A stretch of 64,000 nt of DNA from Natrinema gari JCM 14663 (GTDB lineage: Archaea; Halobacteriota; Halobacteria; Halobacteriales; Natrialbaceae), in NCBI RefSeq assembly GCF_000337175.1, contig NZ_AOIJ01000052.1, forward strand, positions 32,381 through 96,380, in the 5' to 3' direction. Positions 1 through 8,922 of this stretch are shown here, piece after piece. The translations under genes and the position numbers were made by a program. Numbering within the stretch: position 1 is the first letter of the stretch; every line of letters begins with the position of its first letter. The notes below the pieces were generated by a model. That model was not told the DNA's origin. It worked only from the letters and a program-made list of their open reading frames with translations, and did no database searches.

Positions 1-367
1 AGAGCAGGGTCACGGTCAGATAGAGCACACCCAGCAGCCGCGCTGCGGGGACTACCCACGGCTGTACCTCGAGCCGGTCCGTATCGGCGTAGACCAGGTG
101 CTGGCTGAGCTCGATGATCGGTCGGGGAACGAGGACGAGCGTCAGGCCCGCGACCCCGAGCAGCGCGGAGACGAGCGTCGATCCCTGGCGACCATGGACG
201 AGCACCCAGACGAAGACGAGCCCCTCGAGCCGCGCCCCCGTCAGTGCCAACGGTCGTCGCTCGGCCGCGCCGGGATTTCGCAGCCCGATCCGTTCGCACA
301 GCCGGATGATCGGCTCCGGTTTGAGGATCTCGACGACCCCGAAGCCGATTAAGAGTTCGCGCAACAT
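1..367 (-). CDS. Partial haloarchaeal integral membrane protein, C-terminus outside window
   Basis: A minus-strand frame opens with ATG at 367 and stays open to base 1, giving about 122 residues without a stop, so the 3' end lies outside the window. A purine-rich GGGAGA lies about 10 bases before the ATG. The visible part begins [19 protein letters not shown], is basic around residues 20-40, then has a hydrophobic stretch at about 46-78 and another at about 105-122, as in a small multi-pass membrane protein. It is divergent from the IPP isomerase gene. I do not recognise a family; function unknown. Confidence 0.7.
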   Translation of the reverse strand, partial: MLRELLIGFGVVEILKPEPIIRLCERIGLRNPGAAERRPLALTGARLEGLVFVWVLVHGRQGSTLVSALLGVAGLTLVLVPRPIIELSQHLVYADTDRLEVQPWVVPAARLLGVLYLTVTLL

Positions 368-501
368 GTGTCACGTCTCCCACGGCGCGGGGCAAAAACC
401 TCGAGCCGGCGGCCGGCAGATTGGCGGTCGTGGTGTCGATCAAAACGCGGAATAGACAGCTTTTCAACACCGACACGCGACTTTTCGGAGGAGACGGTTC
501 A

Positions 502-1563
502 ATGCCCGAGACATCCGATCGAAAAGACGACCACATCCGTATTATCGAGGAAGAAGACGTCGAGACGACCGGTGCAGGCTTCGCCGATATCGACCTCGTC
601 CACGAGGCGCTTCCGGAGGTACACCGCGACGAAATCGAGACGACCGCGGACCTGTTCGGCCACGAACTCGCAGCCCCGATCGTTATCGAGAGCATGACCG
701 GGGGGCACCCGAACACCACGAAACTAAATCGGACGCTCGCGGAAGCCGCCGAACGAACGAACGTCGCCATGGGCGTCGGCAGCCAGCGTGCCGGCCTCGA
801 ACTCGACGACGAAGCGGTTCTCGAGTCGTATACGGTCGTCCGAGACGCCGCCCCGAACGCCTTCCTCTACGGAAACGTCGGCGCGGCCCAGTTGCTCGAG
901 TACGGCGTGGACGATGTCGAGGAAGCCGTGGCGATGATCGACGCCGACGCGATGGCGATTCACCTGAACTTCCTGCAGGAGGCCGTCCAGCCCGAGGGCG
1001 ATGTCGACGCTCGTGGGTGTCTCGCAGCGATCGAGCGAGTCGCCGACGAACTTTCGGTGCCGGTGATCGTCAAAGAAACGGGCAACGGGATGTCACGAGA
1101 AACGGCGACCCGACTCGCCGACGCCGGCGTCGATGCTGTCGATGTCGCCGGTCAGGGCGGAACGACGTGGTCGGGAATCGAGTCCCACCGAGCGGCCGCG
1201 GTCGGTGCCCAGCGACAGGAAGCGATCGGCCGCCTGTTTCGCGCGTGGGGTGTCCCGACCGCGGTGAGCACGCTCGAGGCGGCGACAGTCCACGATTGTG
1301 TGATCGCAAGCGGCGGCGTTCGCTCCGGGCTGGATATCGCCAAGGCGATCGCGCTTGGGGCCCGTGCCGGCGGGCTCGCGAAACCGTTTCTCGGACCGGC
1401 CGGGCAGGGTGTCGACGAGGTCGTCGACCTGATCGAGACGCTCAGGTTGGAACTACGGACGGCGATGTTCGTCACCGGTTCGGCGTCGCTTTCGGAATTA
1501 CGGGACACGGAATACGTCGTGCTCGGACGAACGAACGAGTACATCGACCAGCGCCGCCGCTAG
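502..1563 (+). CDS. fni: Type 2 isopentenyl-diphosphate delta-isomerase
   Basis: This FMN-dependent enzyme interconverts IPP and DMAPP, feeding archaeal isoprenoid lipid synthesis in the cytosol. The 353-residue protein starts with the family hallmark RKDDHI near residue 7, has SMTGGHP near residue 63, and the glycine-rich phosphate-binding stretch GGVRSG near residue 272, all typical of the TIM-barrel type 2 enzyme. Its length matches the family. An in-frame ATG lies 81 bases upstream, but the start at 502 is chosen because GGAGGAG stands just before it and homology begins there. It is transcribed alone, divergent from the upstream membrane protein. Confidence 0.95.
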   Translation: MPETSDRKDDHIRIIEEEDVETTGAGFADIDLVHEALPEVHRDEIETTADLFGHELAAPIVIESMTGGHPNTTKLNRTLAEAAERTNVAMGVGSQRAGLELDDEAVLESYTVVRDAAPNAFLYGNVGAAQLLEYGVDDVEEAVAMIDADAMAIHLNFLQEAVQPEGDVDARGCLAAIERVADELSVPVIVKETGNGMSRETATRLADAGVDAVDVAGQGGTTWSGIESHRAAAVGAQRQEAIGRLFRAWGVPTAVSTLEAATVHDCVIASGGVRSGLDIAKAIALGARAGGLAKPFLGPAGQGVDEVVDLIETLRLELRTAMFVTGSASLSELRDTEYVVLGRTNEYIDQRRR

Positions 1564-1670
1564 GTGCGTTCGTTCGGTCCGTCTCGGGGTGGGACGGACG
1601 CTCACCTTCCGGCCGGCGATACTGGCCGCTATCGACGTAGCGGTCGAAAAAATCGCGGTGCAATCGTACC

Positions 1671-1838
1671 TTACAGGTCGCGGGGCTGGACCGTCTTCCG
1701 GTCGTTAGCCTCTGCACGCCGGGCGGCGTCCTCGAGGAGTTCGTCGACTTCCTCGTCGAGCGCGTCGTAGAAGTCCGAAGCAACGTTTTTGTCATCGAGC
1801 GCTTCCTTGACGGCGGCTTTGACGATAAGATCTGCCAT
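1671..1838 (-). CDS. DUF1931-type small histone-fold-like protein
   Basis: A 55-residue acidic protein beginning MADLIVKAAVKEAL and ending VQPRDL. The pattern (helix with KAAVKEAL, a long acidic central helix, then a short ANDRKTVQPRDL tail) matches the DUF1931 family, which is histone-fold-like and very common in haloarchaea. DNA binding is inferred from family knowledge only. It converges on fni, whose stop is about 100 bases away. An AT-rich stretch (1850-1875) upstream probably holds its promoter. Confidence 0.85.
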   Translation of the reverse strand: MADLIVKAAVKEALDDKNVASDFYDALDEEVDELLEDAARRAEANDRKTVQPRDL

Positions 1839-1950
1839 ACGATCTACTCGTTTCGCGTTACCTCATATAACGGTTTTGGTTAGTCGTAGAAATACGGGGG
1901 TTGCAGCGGTTCATTCGCCCGTTTCGATCCCCGTCACCACCGGAAAGTAT

Positions 1951-2178
1951 ATGTTTGATGAGCGGCCGCCCGGAATTTCGCGGCTCTTCGAGCCCGGCAT
2001 TCGGCTCGCGCGCGGGCCTCCAGGGCTCGTACGTGCGTTCAGCGATACCGAGTCACTGAGTCTCCATCTCGTCTCGGCCGACCGGGTCGACGGAGTCGAG
2101 TGTGTCGACCTCGAGACCGAGTACCCGCGAACCCCTCGAGACCGTCGCCGACGGTTCGCTGTCGCCGGCACGGGCTGA
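1951..2178 (+). CDS. Possible small protein of unknown function
   Basis: A 75-codon frame from ATG 1951 to TGA 2178, beginning MFDERPPGISRLFEPG and ending in an arginine-rich FAVAGTG tail. The third codon positions are mostly G or C, as in real genes here, and the ATG sits directly after a TATA-like AAGTATAT. No domain is recognised and no Shine-Dalgarno is seen. It could equally be non-coding GC-rich DNA; kept because it is the only plausible frame in the 1839-2356 gap. Confidence 0.3.
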   Translation: MFDERPPGISRLFEPGIRLARGPPGLVRAFSDTESLSLHLVSADRVDGVECVDLETEYPRTPRDRRRRFAVAGTG

Positions 2179-2356
2179 AGCCGAGCTCAGGGGAGTCGGC
2201 GCTGATCGTCCGATCGATCGATCTGGCATGTGATCGGGTGGCGTGCACCTTTTCGGAAAAATACTTTCTACAACGGAAAAGCCAAACAGTGTATGGAGAA
2301 GGCTATTTATTTGTTCGCCCACTAGTCGGTAGTACCGGCTCCGGCCGGTGTGACCA

Positions 2357-2506
2357 ATGCCTAAGTGTGATCACTGCGGCGCGCACGTCTCCGAACGGTT
2401 TGCACGCGTTTTCGCCGACGAACACGGCGAAATCCATGCGTGTGTCAGTTGTTCGGCCAACGCCGGAATCGCTGAAGCTGCGAAAGAGCGCGCTCGCGGT
2501 ACCTGA
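2357..2506 (+). CDS. Small zinc-finger protein (DUF7563-like)
   Basis: A 49-residue protein starting MPKCDHCGAHVSERFARVF with a second CVSC knuckle near residue 33. Two CxxC pairs about 28 residues apart make a single treble-clef or zinc-ribbon site likely. Short haloarchaeal proteins of this shape (DUF7563) are common, usually annotated as zinc fingers of unknown role. A TATA-like CTATTTAT (2303-2310) lies upstream. The C-terminus is a short helix rich in A, E and R. Function is not known. Confidence 0.75.
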   Translation: MPKCDHCGAHVSERFARVFADEHGEIHACVSCSANAGIAEAAKERARGT

Positions 2507-2584
2507 CTTCGGAGTGACACGGATCAACAACCACGCGCCCCCACGACGAGACGCTTTTTACGTTCCCACACCTGGCCACGACCG

Positions 2585-2833
2585 ATGGCCGATCACGTCG
2601 TCTACGTCCTCGAGTGTGCCGACGGCTCGCTGTACACCGGCTACACGACCGACCTCGAGCGACGCGTCGCCGAACACGACGCCGGCGAGGGAGCGAAATA
2701 CACGCGCGGACGGACACCGGTCAAACTCCGTTATCGCGAGACGTTCGACTCGAAATCGGCCGCCATGTCACGCGAGTACGAGATCAAACAACTGAGTCGC
2801 ACCGCGAAGGAACGATTGGTCGGCCTCGAGTGA
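2585..2833 (+). CDS. GIY-YIG superfamily nuclease (UPF0213/YhbQ-like)
   Basis: An 82-residue stand-alone GIY-YIG domain. The signature is seen as [17 protein letters not shown], followed by [19 protein letters not shown] with the conserved arginine helix, and a downstream glutamate (REYEIKQL). Homologues are YhbQ/UPF0213 proteins with weak structure-specific nuclease activity; the cellular role in archaea is uncertain. The start at 2585 gives the full domain with no N-terminal extension. It is a single gene between the zinc-finger protein and a membrane protein. Confidence 0.9.
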   Translation: MADHVVYVLECADGSLYTGYTTDLERRVAEHDAGEGAKYTRGRTPVKLRYRETFDSKSAAMSREYEIKQLSRTAKERLVGLE

Positions 2834-2927
2834 GTCCCGCTCGACGCCCCACTCCGCTGCGTCGACCATTATCTCACACTCTCACTCCGAAAAATAGATA
2901 CATAGTGGGTGTGATAGTATATTCGAG

Positions 2928-3863
2928 ATGCAACTCGATGTCGTCGACGACCTGAAACAGCCCGAGTATACCGGTGCGAACCGGTGTGAGCCCTGTACCG
3001 TGTTGAATCTCGTCATCGCGGCGGTGGTCGGCTCGGTCATCGCGCGGAAGTCCCGTCTCGGCGGGGTACTCGCCGTGGGGGTGTCGATCGCGCTGATCTA
3101 TCTCCGTGGGTATCTCGTCCCCGGGACGCCGACGCTGACCAAGCGGTACCTCCCGCCGGCAGTGCTGCGCTGGTTCGGCAAGGAACCCGATCCGGCGGTG
3201 GCCAGCGGCCTCGGCACCGTCGACTCGACCGATCGCCCGGCAGCCGGTCGCGAGACCACCTTCGACGAAGCCGATGCCGTCGCGTCGACCGACACCGACG
3301 CTGTCAGCGATGAGTCGACCGCCGACGCCGACGAACCCGCCGTCGCCGACCTCGAGACGTTCTTCCTCGACCACGATGTCCTCGAGCCCTGCGCGGATCG
3401 GGACGACCTCTGTCTCACCGACGAGTTCGAGACCGCCTGGTTCGACGAGATCGACCCGCTCACCGACTCCGGCGTCGATGTCGATGCGGCCGTCGACGCG
3501 TTCGGGTTCGACGCCGACCCCGACGAGTTCGAACTCGAGACGCGCGGTGAGAGTCGCGCCCTGCTGTCCAGTGCCGGCGGTGCCGGCCGCTGGCCCTCTC
3601 GAGCCGCCCTGATCGCGGACATCGCCGCGAGCCGGGCCCTCGAGACGTGGACCGACGACTGGGACGCCTTCGACCCCGAAACGAAAGGCGAGGTGCTCAA
3701 CGGTCTCCGGATGTTCCTCGAGACGTGTCCGTCCGGCGGTGACGTCCGGATGGGCGAGGAGGTCGTCGAATCCTGCTGTACCTCCCACGAGGTCGTCGCC
3801 GTCACCTGCGAGGAGACCGGCGAACGGCTCTTCGAACAGCGTCTCACTGACGTCGACGCCTGA
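2928..3863 (+). CDS. Membrane-anchored acidic haloarchaeal protein
   Basis: A 311-residue protein with a conserved-looking N-terminal region (CEPCTVLNLVIAAVVG near residue 23) containing one or two membrane helices within residues 27-65, then a proline-containing linker. A very acidic, T/D/A-rich low-complexity segment follows (about 85-140) and then a soluble C-terminal domain with four cysteines near the end (CPSGGD, ESCCTSH, TCEETGE). I know no function. The CC and CEPC cysteines could bind a metal or form disulfides. It is followed about 75 bases later by the phosphohexomutase gene on the same strand. Confidence 0.7.
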   Translation: MQLDVVDDLKQPEYTGANRCEPCTVLNLVIAAVVGSVIARKSRLGGVLAVGVSIALIYLRGYLVPGTPTLTKRYLPPAVLRWFGKEPDPAVASGLGTVDSTDRPAAGRETTFDEADAVASTDTDAVSDESTADADEPAVADLETFFLDHDVLEPCADRDDLCLTDEFETAWFDEIDPLTDSGVDVDAAVDAFGFDADPDEFELETRGESRALLSSAGGAGRWPSRAALIADIAASRALETWTDDWDAFDPETKGEVLNGLRMFLETCPSGGDVRMGEEVVESCCTSHEVVAVTCEETGERLFEQRLTDVDA

Positions 3864-3939
3864 CTCCGTTGGCGATCCGGCGCTCGCGGTTCCCGTCCGC
3901 CAGCGTCGCTTTTTTCGCGGCCGGCGATGACCACGGGGT

Positions 3940-5334
3940 ATGGAGACGATCAGCTTCGGTACCGATGGCTGGCGGGCGACGCTCGAGGAGTTCACCGCTC
4001 CTCGCGTTCGAATGGTGGGGCAGGCGGTCGCGACGTACCTCACGGACACCGGACTCGAAGGACCGGTCGCGGTGGGGTACGACGCCCGCGAGAGTTCGCG
4101 TGGATTCGCCGAGGAACTGGCGCGAGTGCTGTGTGCGAACGGGTTCGACGTATTGCTTTCCGACCGTGATCGGCCGACGCCGCTGGTGGCCCATGCGATC
4201 GCCGACCGCGACCTCGCGGGCGGGCTAGTGATCACCGCCTCGCACAATCCGCCGGAGTACAACGGCGTGAAATTCATCCCCGCGGACGGTGCGCCGGCCC
4301 TGCCGGCCGTCACCGACGCCATCGCGGATCGCCTCGCCGATCCCGAGCCGCGTCCCGAGAGCGAACACGGAACGGTTCGTGACGTCGACTTCGCCACACC
4401 CCACGCCGACGCCGTCCTCGACCTCGCCGAGTCGATCACCGGCGGGACCGACCTGTCCGAACTCAGCGTCGCCTACGATGCCATGCACGGGAGCGGCCGC
4501 GACACGACCGATGCCGTGCTGGAGCGCGCGGGTGCTTCCATCGAGCGCTATCGCTGCGAACGGGACCCCGAGTTCGGCGGCGGCTCGCCCGAGCCGGCCG
4601 CCGAGAACCTCGACCGCCTGATCGCGACCGTCACCGACGATGACGGCGGCGTCGACCTCGGTATTGCCAACGATGGCGACGCCGACCGCATCGCGATCGT
4701 CACGCCGGAACGGGGATACCTCGACGAGAACCTGTTTTTCGCCGCGCTGTACGATTTCCTGCTCGAGGACGCGTCGGGCGCGGCCGTCCGGACCGTCTCC
4801 ACGACGTATCTGATCGATCGGGTGGCCGAGGCCCACGGCGAGACCGTCCGCGAGGTCCCGGTCGGCTTCAAGTGGGTCGCCGAGGCGATGGCCGAGGGCG
4901 ACGCGCTGGTCGGCGGCGAGGAATCGGGCGGCTTCACCGTTCAGGGCCACGTTCGGGAGAAGGACGGGGTCCTGATGGCCTTGCTGGCAGCGCTGATGCA
5001 CGCCGAAGCGCCGCTTGACGACCGGGTCGACCGACTGCTCGCCGAACACGGCACCGTCGTCCAGGACAAGCGCAGCGTCGACTGCCCCGACGACGAGAAA
5101 GCGCGGGTCCTGGCGGCGCTCGAGGACGCGATTCCCGACACCGTCGCGGGGACCGAGATCGAGGATGTCAACACCGCAGACGGGTTCAAACTACTGCTGG
5201 CCGACGGCTCGTGGCTGCTGGTTCGCCCGAGCGGCACCGAGCCGGTACTGCGGGTCTACGCCGAAGCCGAGGACGAGGAGCGGGTGGAAGAGTTGCTCGA
5301 GGCGGGTCGGGAACTGGTCACACCGCTCGTCTAA
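3940..5334 (+). CDS. Phosphoglucomutase/phosphomannomutase family enzyme
   Basis: A 464-residue alpha-D-phosphohexomutase, moving a phosphate between C1 and C6 of a hexose (or glucosamine) for cell-surface sugar and nucleotide-sugar synthesis. The catalytic phosphoserine loop TASHNPPEYNG has Ser at residue 101, the Mg-binding loop NDGDADR lies at 244-250, the sugar-specificity loop reads GGEESGGF near 327, and the phosphate-binding RPSGTEP is at 429. All four motifs are intact. Which hexose phosphate is preferred cannot be told from the sequence. A TATA-poor but GC-rich leader of about 75 bases separates it from the upstream gene. Confidence 0.93.
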   Translation: METISFGTDGWRATLEEFTAPRVRMVGQAVATYLTDTGLEGPVAVGYDARESSRGFAEELARVLCANGFDVLLSDRDRPTPLVAHAIADRDLAGGLVITASHNPPEYNGVKFIPADGAPALPAVTDAIADRLADPEPRPESEHGTVRDVDFATPHADAVLDLAESITGGTDLSELSVAYDAMHGSGRDTTDAVLERAGASIERYRCERDPEFGGGSPEPAAENLDRLIATVTDDDGGVDLGIANDGDADRIAIVTPERGYLDENLFFAALYDFLLEDASGAAVRTVSTTYLIDRVAEAHGETVREVPVGFKWVAEAMAEGDALVGGEESGGFTVQGHVREKDGVLMALLAALMHAEAPLDDRVDRLLAEHGTVVQDKRSVDCPDDEKARVLAALEDAIPDTVAGTEIEDVNTADGFKLLLADGSWLLVRPSGTEPVLRVYAEAEDEERVEELLEAGRELVTPLV

Positions 5335-5399
5335 GCATCGATCGGTGGCGTTTTAGGCCCGAAATCAGGGGTGACGCGGAGCGACGGCGGTGGGGTCCC

Positions 5400-5525
5400 G
5401 CGATCGCGGCAACACGAAGCGGCCACGCCCTCCCCAGCCGATTCGCTCGTTCCGTTCCGTCACTCGCTCATCCCTCGCGCAGTGTCATCGCCCGCCCTCG
5501 CTTTCGCTCGGCCGGGCGACAGTAC
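5400..5525. repeat. Intergenic repeat-like stretch
   Basis: The 292-base gap between the phosphohexomutase and cysE contains pyrimidine-rich, alternating phrases (CGCTCGTTCCGTTCCGTCACTCG, here abbreviated by position 5444-5467, and GCCCTCGCTTTCGCTCGGCC at 5496-5515) that look like the dispersed short intergenic elements frequent in Natrinema-type genomes. That is from memory of similar genomes; only one full copy is visible in this window, with a weak resemblance near 40760. Confidence 0.25.
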
Positions 5526-5546
5526 GCGCCGTTCCGGACCGAACGA

Positions 5547-5630
5547 TCAGTTGCAGTGATCCGTCTTGCACGTGTCTTTCGCCGCGGCCATCGAGCGCTG
5601 CCCGATGAGTTGGTCCGATTCCTCGGTCAA
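5547..5630 (-). CDS. Tentative 27-aa ORF overlapping the end of cysE
   Basis: A frame starting with TTG at 5630, overlapping the cysE stop (ATTGACC), encodes a short peptide that ends DTCKTDHCN. An internal ATG exists at codon 14. The codon choice is gene-like (mostly G/C third positions) and the peptide has a CxxxxxC pair with an adjacent histidine. It could be a real microprotein co-translated with cysE, or the remnant of a longer CysE tail after a frameshift. No family recognised. Confidence 0.25.
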   Translation of the reverse strand: MTEESDQLIGQRSMAAAKDTCKTDHCN

Positions 5631-6142
5631 TCGACTCGCTCGGCCGGAACCCCGACGACAGTCGCGCCGGGTTCGACGTCGCTCGTGACGACCGAGCCGG
5701 CACCGACGGCCGCGTCCGCGCCGATCGTGATGTCTCCCAGCAGCGTGGCGTTCGCCCCGAGCTGTGCCCCCGTCTCGACCGTCGGATGCCGCTTGACCGG
5801 TTCGTTCGTATCGCCGCCGAGCGTAACGCCGTGGTACATGTGGACATCGTCGCCGATCTCGGCCGTCTCGCCGATAACGACGCCCATCCCGTGGTCGATC
5901 GTCACCCGGCGGCCGATCTCGGCGGCCGGGTGGATCTCGATCCCGGTCAGCCAGCGGACGAGGTGGGAACACAGCCGTGCGAGCAGCCGGCAACCGCTCC
6001 CGTGAGACCAGCAGCGATGGGCGAGCCGATGCGCCCAGATCGCGTGTAACCCGGGGTAGCACAGCAGGACCTCGAGCCACCCTGTCGCGGCGGGGTCGCG
6101 CTCGTGCATCGCCCGGATATCCTCACGCATGCGTCCGAACAT
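5627..6142 (-). CDS. cysE: Serine O-acetyltransferase
   Basis: Catalyses acetyl-CoA plus L-serine to O-acetylserine, the first step of cysteine synthesis. The 171-residue protein has a short N-terminal helical region ([18 protein letters not shown]) and a left-handed beta-helix with hexapeptide repeats; the conserved stretch [11 protein letters not shown], the catalytic [15 protein letters not shown] and YHGVTLGG are all present. It is of the short CysE type without the long bacterial N-terminal domain. The C-terminus is GVPAERVD. A second small frame overlaps its stop. It is downstream of, and same strand as, the phosphoesterase gene but 198 bases away, so probably separate. Confidence 0.93.
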   Translation of the reverse strand: MFGRMREDIRAMHERDPAATGWLEVLLCYPGLHAIWAHRLAHRCWSHGSGCRLLARLCSHLVRWLTGIEIHPAAEIGRRVTIDHGMGVVIGETAEIGDDVHMYHGVTLGGDTNEPVKRHPTVETGAQLGANATLLGDITIGADAAVGAGSVVTSDVEPGATVVGVPAERVD

Positions 6143-6340
6143 CGCTCTCCGTCGTGGTCCTCTCGGGAGCGGTTGCGGAGCGACGCCGGTTTCGCGTCGA
6201 CGGTCGACGCGCCGAGCGACAACACCGACCCACGGCGTGCCGAGGATAGTTTCGGGCGGTACACGCGGTAGGACCGGTGGATAACATGCCCGAACGTAGC
6301 AGCGGGGTGAGTGTAAAAAGATTCGTTTCCGAAATCGCCG

Positions 6341-7009
6341 TCACTGCCCGCGGGAGAGTCGTGTTCCGATTCGCTTCGGGAGACTCGCGTCCTCGACCGC
6401 CGCCTGAACGGCGTCGATATCGTATTCGACGCGGTGGGTGTCGACCGTCATCGCGTCGAGATCGAGGACCGCATAGCCCGCCCGCGGGTCCCCGTCTCGC
6501 GGTTGCCCGACGCTCCCGGGATTGACGACGATCCCCGCCGCGAACTGCCGCGTGCCCTGCGTGTGGGTGTGGCCGAGCACCAACACGTCCTCGTCGCCCA
6601 GCAGTCGCGGCGAGAACTCATCGGGGTACGTGTATCGGGTGTACCGGTCGGGATCGTCGGGATGTCCGTGGACGAGCTTGACGCGGCCGTCGCACTCGTG
6701 GCGCTCCGTCGGGAGGCCGGCGAGCCACTCGCGTTGCGCTTCGGACAGCCGTCGGTCGGCGTGATCGATGCCCGCCTTGGCCATTCCGTTGAACCGGACA
6801 GGTGTCTCCCCGACGACGGCGGCGTCGTGGTTTCCCATCACCGTCGGCACGTCCCGCTCGCGCAACTCGTCGACACAGTCGCCGGGCCACGGGTTGTAGC
6901 CGACGACATCGCCCGCACAGTACAGTTCGTCGACCCGTGGCATGTCCGCGAGGACGGCCTCGAGCGCGACCCGGTTGCCGTGAATGTCCGAAACGAGTCC
7001 AACCTTCAT
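6341..7009 (-). CDS. Metallophosphoesterase (YfcE/MJ0936-like phosphodiesterase)
   Basis: A 222-residue calcineurin-like phosphoesterase. The metal-binding motifs are visible: SDIHGN at residue 7, GDVVGYNPWP near 37, GNHD near 59, LVHGHP near 118 and GHTHTQ near 149. Members hydrolyse phosphodiesters with Mn or Ni; the natural substrate is usually unknown. The same frame remains open far upstream, but the ATG at 7009 is chosen because MKVGLVSDIHGN is the canonical N-terminus. It lies between cysE and purO on the same strand. Confidence 0.92.
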   Translation of the reverse strand: MKVGLVSDIHGNRVALEAVLADMPRVDELYCAGDVVGYNPWPGDCVDELRERDVPTVMGNHDAAVVGETPVRFNGMAKAGIDHADRRLSEAQREWLAGLPTERHECDGRVKLVHGHPDDPDRYTRYTYPDEFSPRLLGDEDVLVLGHTHTQGTRQFAAGIVVNPGSVGQPRDGDPRAGYAVLDLDAMTVDTHRVEYDIDAVQAAVEDASLPKRIGTRLSRGQ

Positions 7010-7122
7010 GCACGACAGTAACAGTCGCGAGGGGTTTGTAGGTTGCCCGAACCGACAGTACCCGCGTGCGGTCCGCGAACCTCGCTCTGACGACTGGGAC
7101 GCCGCGGTCTCGGTCGTCGTTC

Positions 7123-7713
7123 TCAGTCGCCGTTCTCGATCGCCGTCTCGAACCCGTCGTCGGTCCGGGCGACGCCGGCCGCACAGACCGCGTGTTCGAA
7201 CTCGTGGTCGTAGACCTCGCTGGCGGCTTCGGTGGCGCTTTCGGCCTCGAGATCGAACGGTTCGGGCGCGTCCGTCTCGTAGGTCGCCACCAGCGTCGGC
7301 TCGTCGACGGTCTCGACCAGCAGGGCGTCCTTGCGAACGGTGCCGATCAGGGCCTCGCCGCCGTCGCCGATCGTCGCCGCGATCCGGGGCGTGTCGTAGT
7401 CGTCTTTCTCGTAATCCAGCGCCAGCAGGCTCTCGGCCAGCGCGTCGCGTGCGGGGTAGCCCAACTCGAGTTTCTCCGCGATCGGATCGACGTGCGAGCC
7501 GTTGCCGAAAGCGGCCGTCTCTCCGGTCGGCGTCTCGACGACCCGCAGGCAGTTGTAGGAGACGTAGGGGTTGTCCGTTTCCGGGGCATCCTCGGTGGGT
7601 CCCACGGTGAGCGCCTCGTCTCGAGCGGTGAGTTCCCGGTTCGGGAACGATCGTGAGGAGACGCGGTACGCTCCGACTTCCGGGCCGACGACGACGAATC
7701 GTCCGACGTACAT
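7123..7713 (-). CDS. purO: Archaeal IMP cyclohydrolase PurO
   Basis: Closes the FAICAR ring to IMP in the last step of purine synthesis; archaeal PurO replaces the cyclohydrolase half of bacterial PurH. The 196-residue protein begins [12 protein letters not shown], with the SSRSFPNRE stretch, [12 protein letters not shown] and an R-I-A-A segment as in PurO proteins. The start at 7713 is preferred over an in-frame ATG 93 bases upstream because the family begins with MYVGRF. Its length agrees with characterised members. No purine neighbours are present. Confidence 0.9.
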   Translation of the reverse strand: MYVGRFVVVGPEVGAYRVSSRSFPNRELTARDEALTVGPTEDAPETDNPYVSYNCLRVVETPTGETAAFGNGSHVDPIAEKLELGYPARDALAESLLALDYEKDDYDTPRIAATIGDGGEALIGTVRKDALLVETVDEPTLVATYETDAPEPFDLEAESATEAASEVYDHEFEHAVCAAGVARTDDGFETAIENGD

Positions 7714-7968
7714 ACTCGGGGGTGCGCGGGTAAGGGGAAAAGGGATATCGGTTCGCGCTCGAGCGCCACGTCCTGGGACGAACTGTCCGTCGATCGACAG
7801 CGGCATTCGAAACGCCCACTGTGATTCAGTTCTCCCCTACGTGGGGCGTCTCCGGGATCTGATACTGGAACTTGGTTCCGGTTGCGAATCGCGACCGAGT
7901 TCGTAACACTCTAATACGGAACCCAACTATGGTGTAGTACGTCGGAAGCGATACCGACGGACCGTGTC

Positions 7969-8041
7969 AGTCCATTGGGGTAGTGGCCAATCCTGAAGCC
8001 TTCTGGGGGCTTCGACCCTGGTTCGAATCCAGGATGGACTA
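7969..8041 (+). tRNA. tRNA-Gln (anticodon CTG)
   Basis: A 73-base cloverleaf. Acceptor arms AGTCCAT and ATGGACT pair over 7 bp with discriminator A at 8041; the anticodon arm is AAGCC-TTCTGGG-GGCTT giving anticodon CTG (reads CAG, Gln); the T arm is CCTGG-TTCGAAT-CCAGG. No intron is present and CCA is not encoded, as usual for haloarchaea. Identity follows from the anticodon. Confidence 0.95.
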
Positions 8042-8171
8042 CTTCTACGTCGTTTCGACTCGAGCACTTCACCGGCCCCGTCCCCCGGTTTCCAGTTGAA
8101 ACGAAGGGGTTAGGCGAGCGGTGTCGCCGTTACCAGAACCCATATTTGGGTGACTCGCATACAGTCAGCCT

Positions 8172-8921
8172 ATGAACCGACGGCAGTTTCTCGCAGCGGG
8201 ATCGACGGCGTCCGTGACGGCCGTCGTGGGTTGCCTCGGCGGCGACGGCGGTACCGAGAGTGATGGGTACGCCCCCACCTCGGAGTCGGACCCCGAAGAG
8301 CGATCGATCGACACCAGTTCGTATGACACACAGACGTTCGATGGTGTCGAGGTGCCGCTGGCACCCATCGATGACGTCTACTACTGGTATCAACGGCAAG
8401 AGGCCAGAGTCGCCGATGCCCGCGGCGCTGATCAGTACGAAAAGGCCCACATCGCCGGTGCGGCGCTGAGTACTGCCCCGCCGTACACTCCGAACGATGA
8501 TCCGGTTGCGGACTGGTCCAAAGACCAACGGATCGTGACCTACTGTGGCTGTCCACACCACCTCTCTGGATTGCGCGCCGGGAAACTGATCGACAACGGC
8601 TACGAGAACGTCTACGCGCTCGACGAGGGATTCAACGCCTGGGTAGATCGCGGCTATCCGCTCGAGGGCGCGAAAGTCTCGGAGAAGCGGACGACATACG
8701 AAATTCGTGGACAGGCCGACGCCACGGACGCCGGCGAGATGGTCATGCTCACGCAACTCGATGCGGACCGCGCCGAAGCGGCACCGATTGCCGACGACGG
8801 TTCGTACACGCTGCAGCTCCACTATGCGGGCTCGACTGACTCTCGGTTCAGAGTTACGGCACCCGATTACACGGTCGAGGGATCGCTCGAGGAACTGACG
8901 AGCAACACTCTCACGGCCTGA
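8172..8921 (+). CDS. Rhodanese-like lipoprotein
   Basis: A 249-residue exported protein. The N-terminus MNRRQFLAAGSTASV carries a Tat twin-arginine motif and a lipobox ending VVGC at about residue 20, so it is probably anchored outside the membrane. Residues about 75-165 form a rhodanese domain: VADARGADQYEKAHIAGA, then IVTYCGCPHHLSG holding the candidate catalytic cysteine, and NVYALDEGFNAWVDRGYPL. A C-terminal domain of about 75 residues is unassigned. Likely role is extracytoplasmic sulfur-transfer or redox chemistry; the substrate is not known. It follows tRNA-Gln and converges on the OYE-type gene with one base between stops. Confidence 0.85.
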   Translation: MNRRQFLAAGSTASVTAVVGCLGGDGGTESDGYAPTSESDPEERSIDTSSYDTQTFDGVEVPLAPIDDVYYWYQRQEARVADARGADQYEKAHIAGAALSTAPPYTPNDDPVADWSKDQRIVTYCGCPHHLSGLRAGKLIDNGYENVYALDEGFNAWVDRGYPLEGAKVSEKRTTYEIRGQADATDAGEMVMLTQLDADRAEAAPIADDGSYTLQLHYAGSTDSRFRVTAPDYTVEGSLEELTSNTLTA

Positions 8922-8922
8922 T

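Noticed and set aside
2874..4439. Minus-strand open frame of 521 codons over the acidic protein and the phosphohexomutase gene
   Set aside because: It is the antisense of two well supported plus-strand genes; its serine/arginine/glycine composition is what GC-rich antisense DNA gives.
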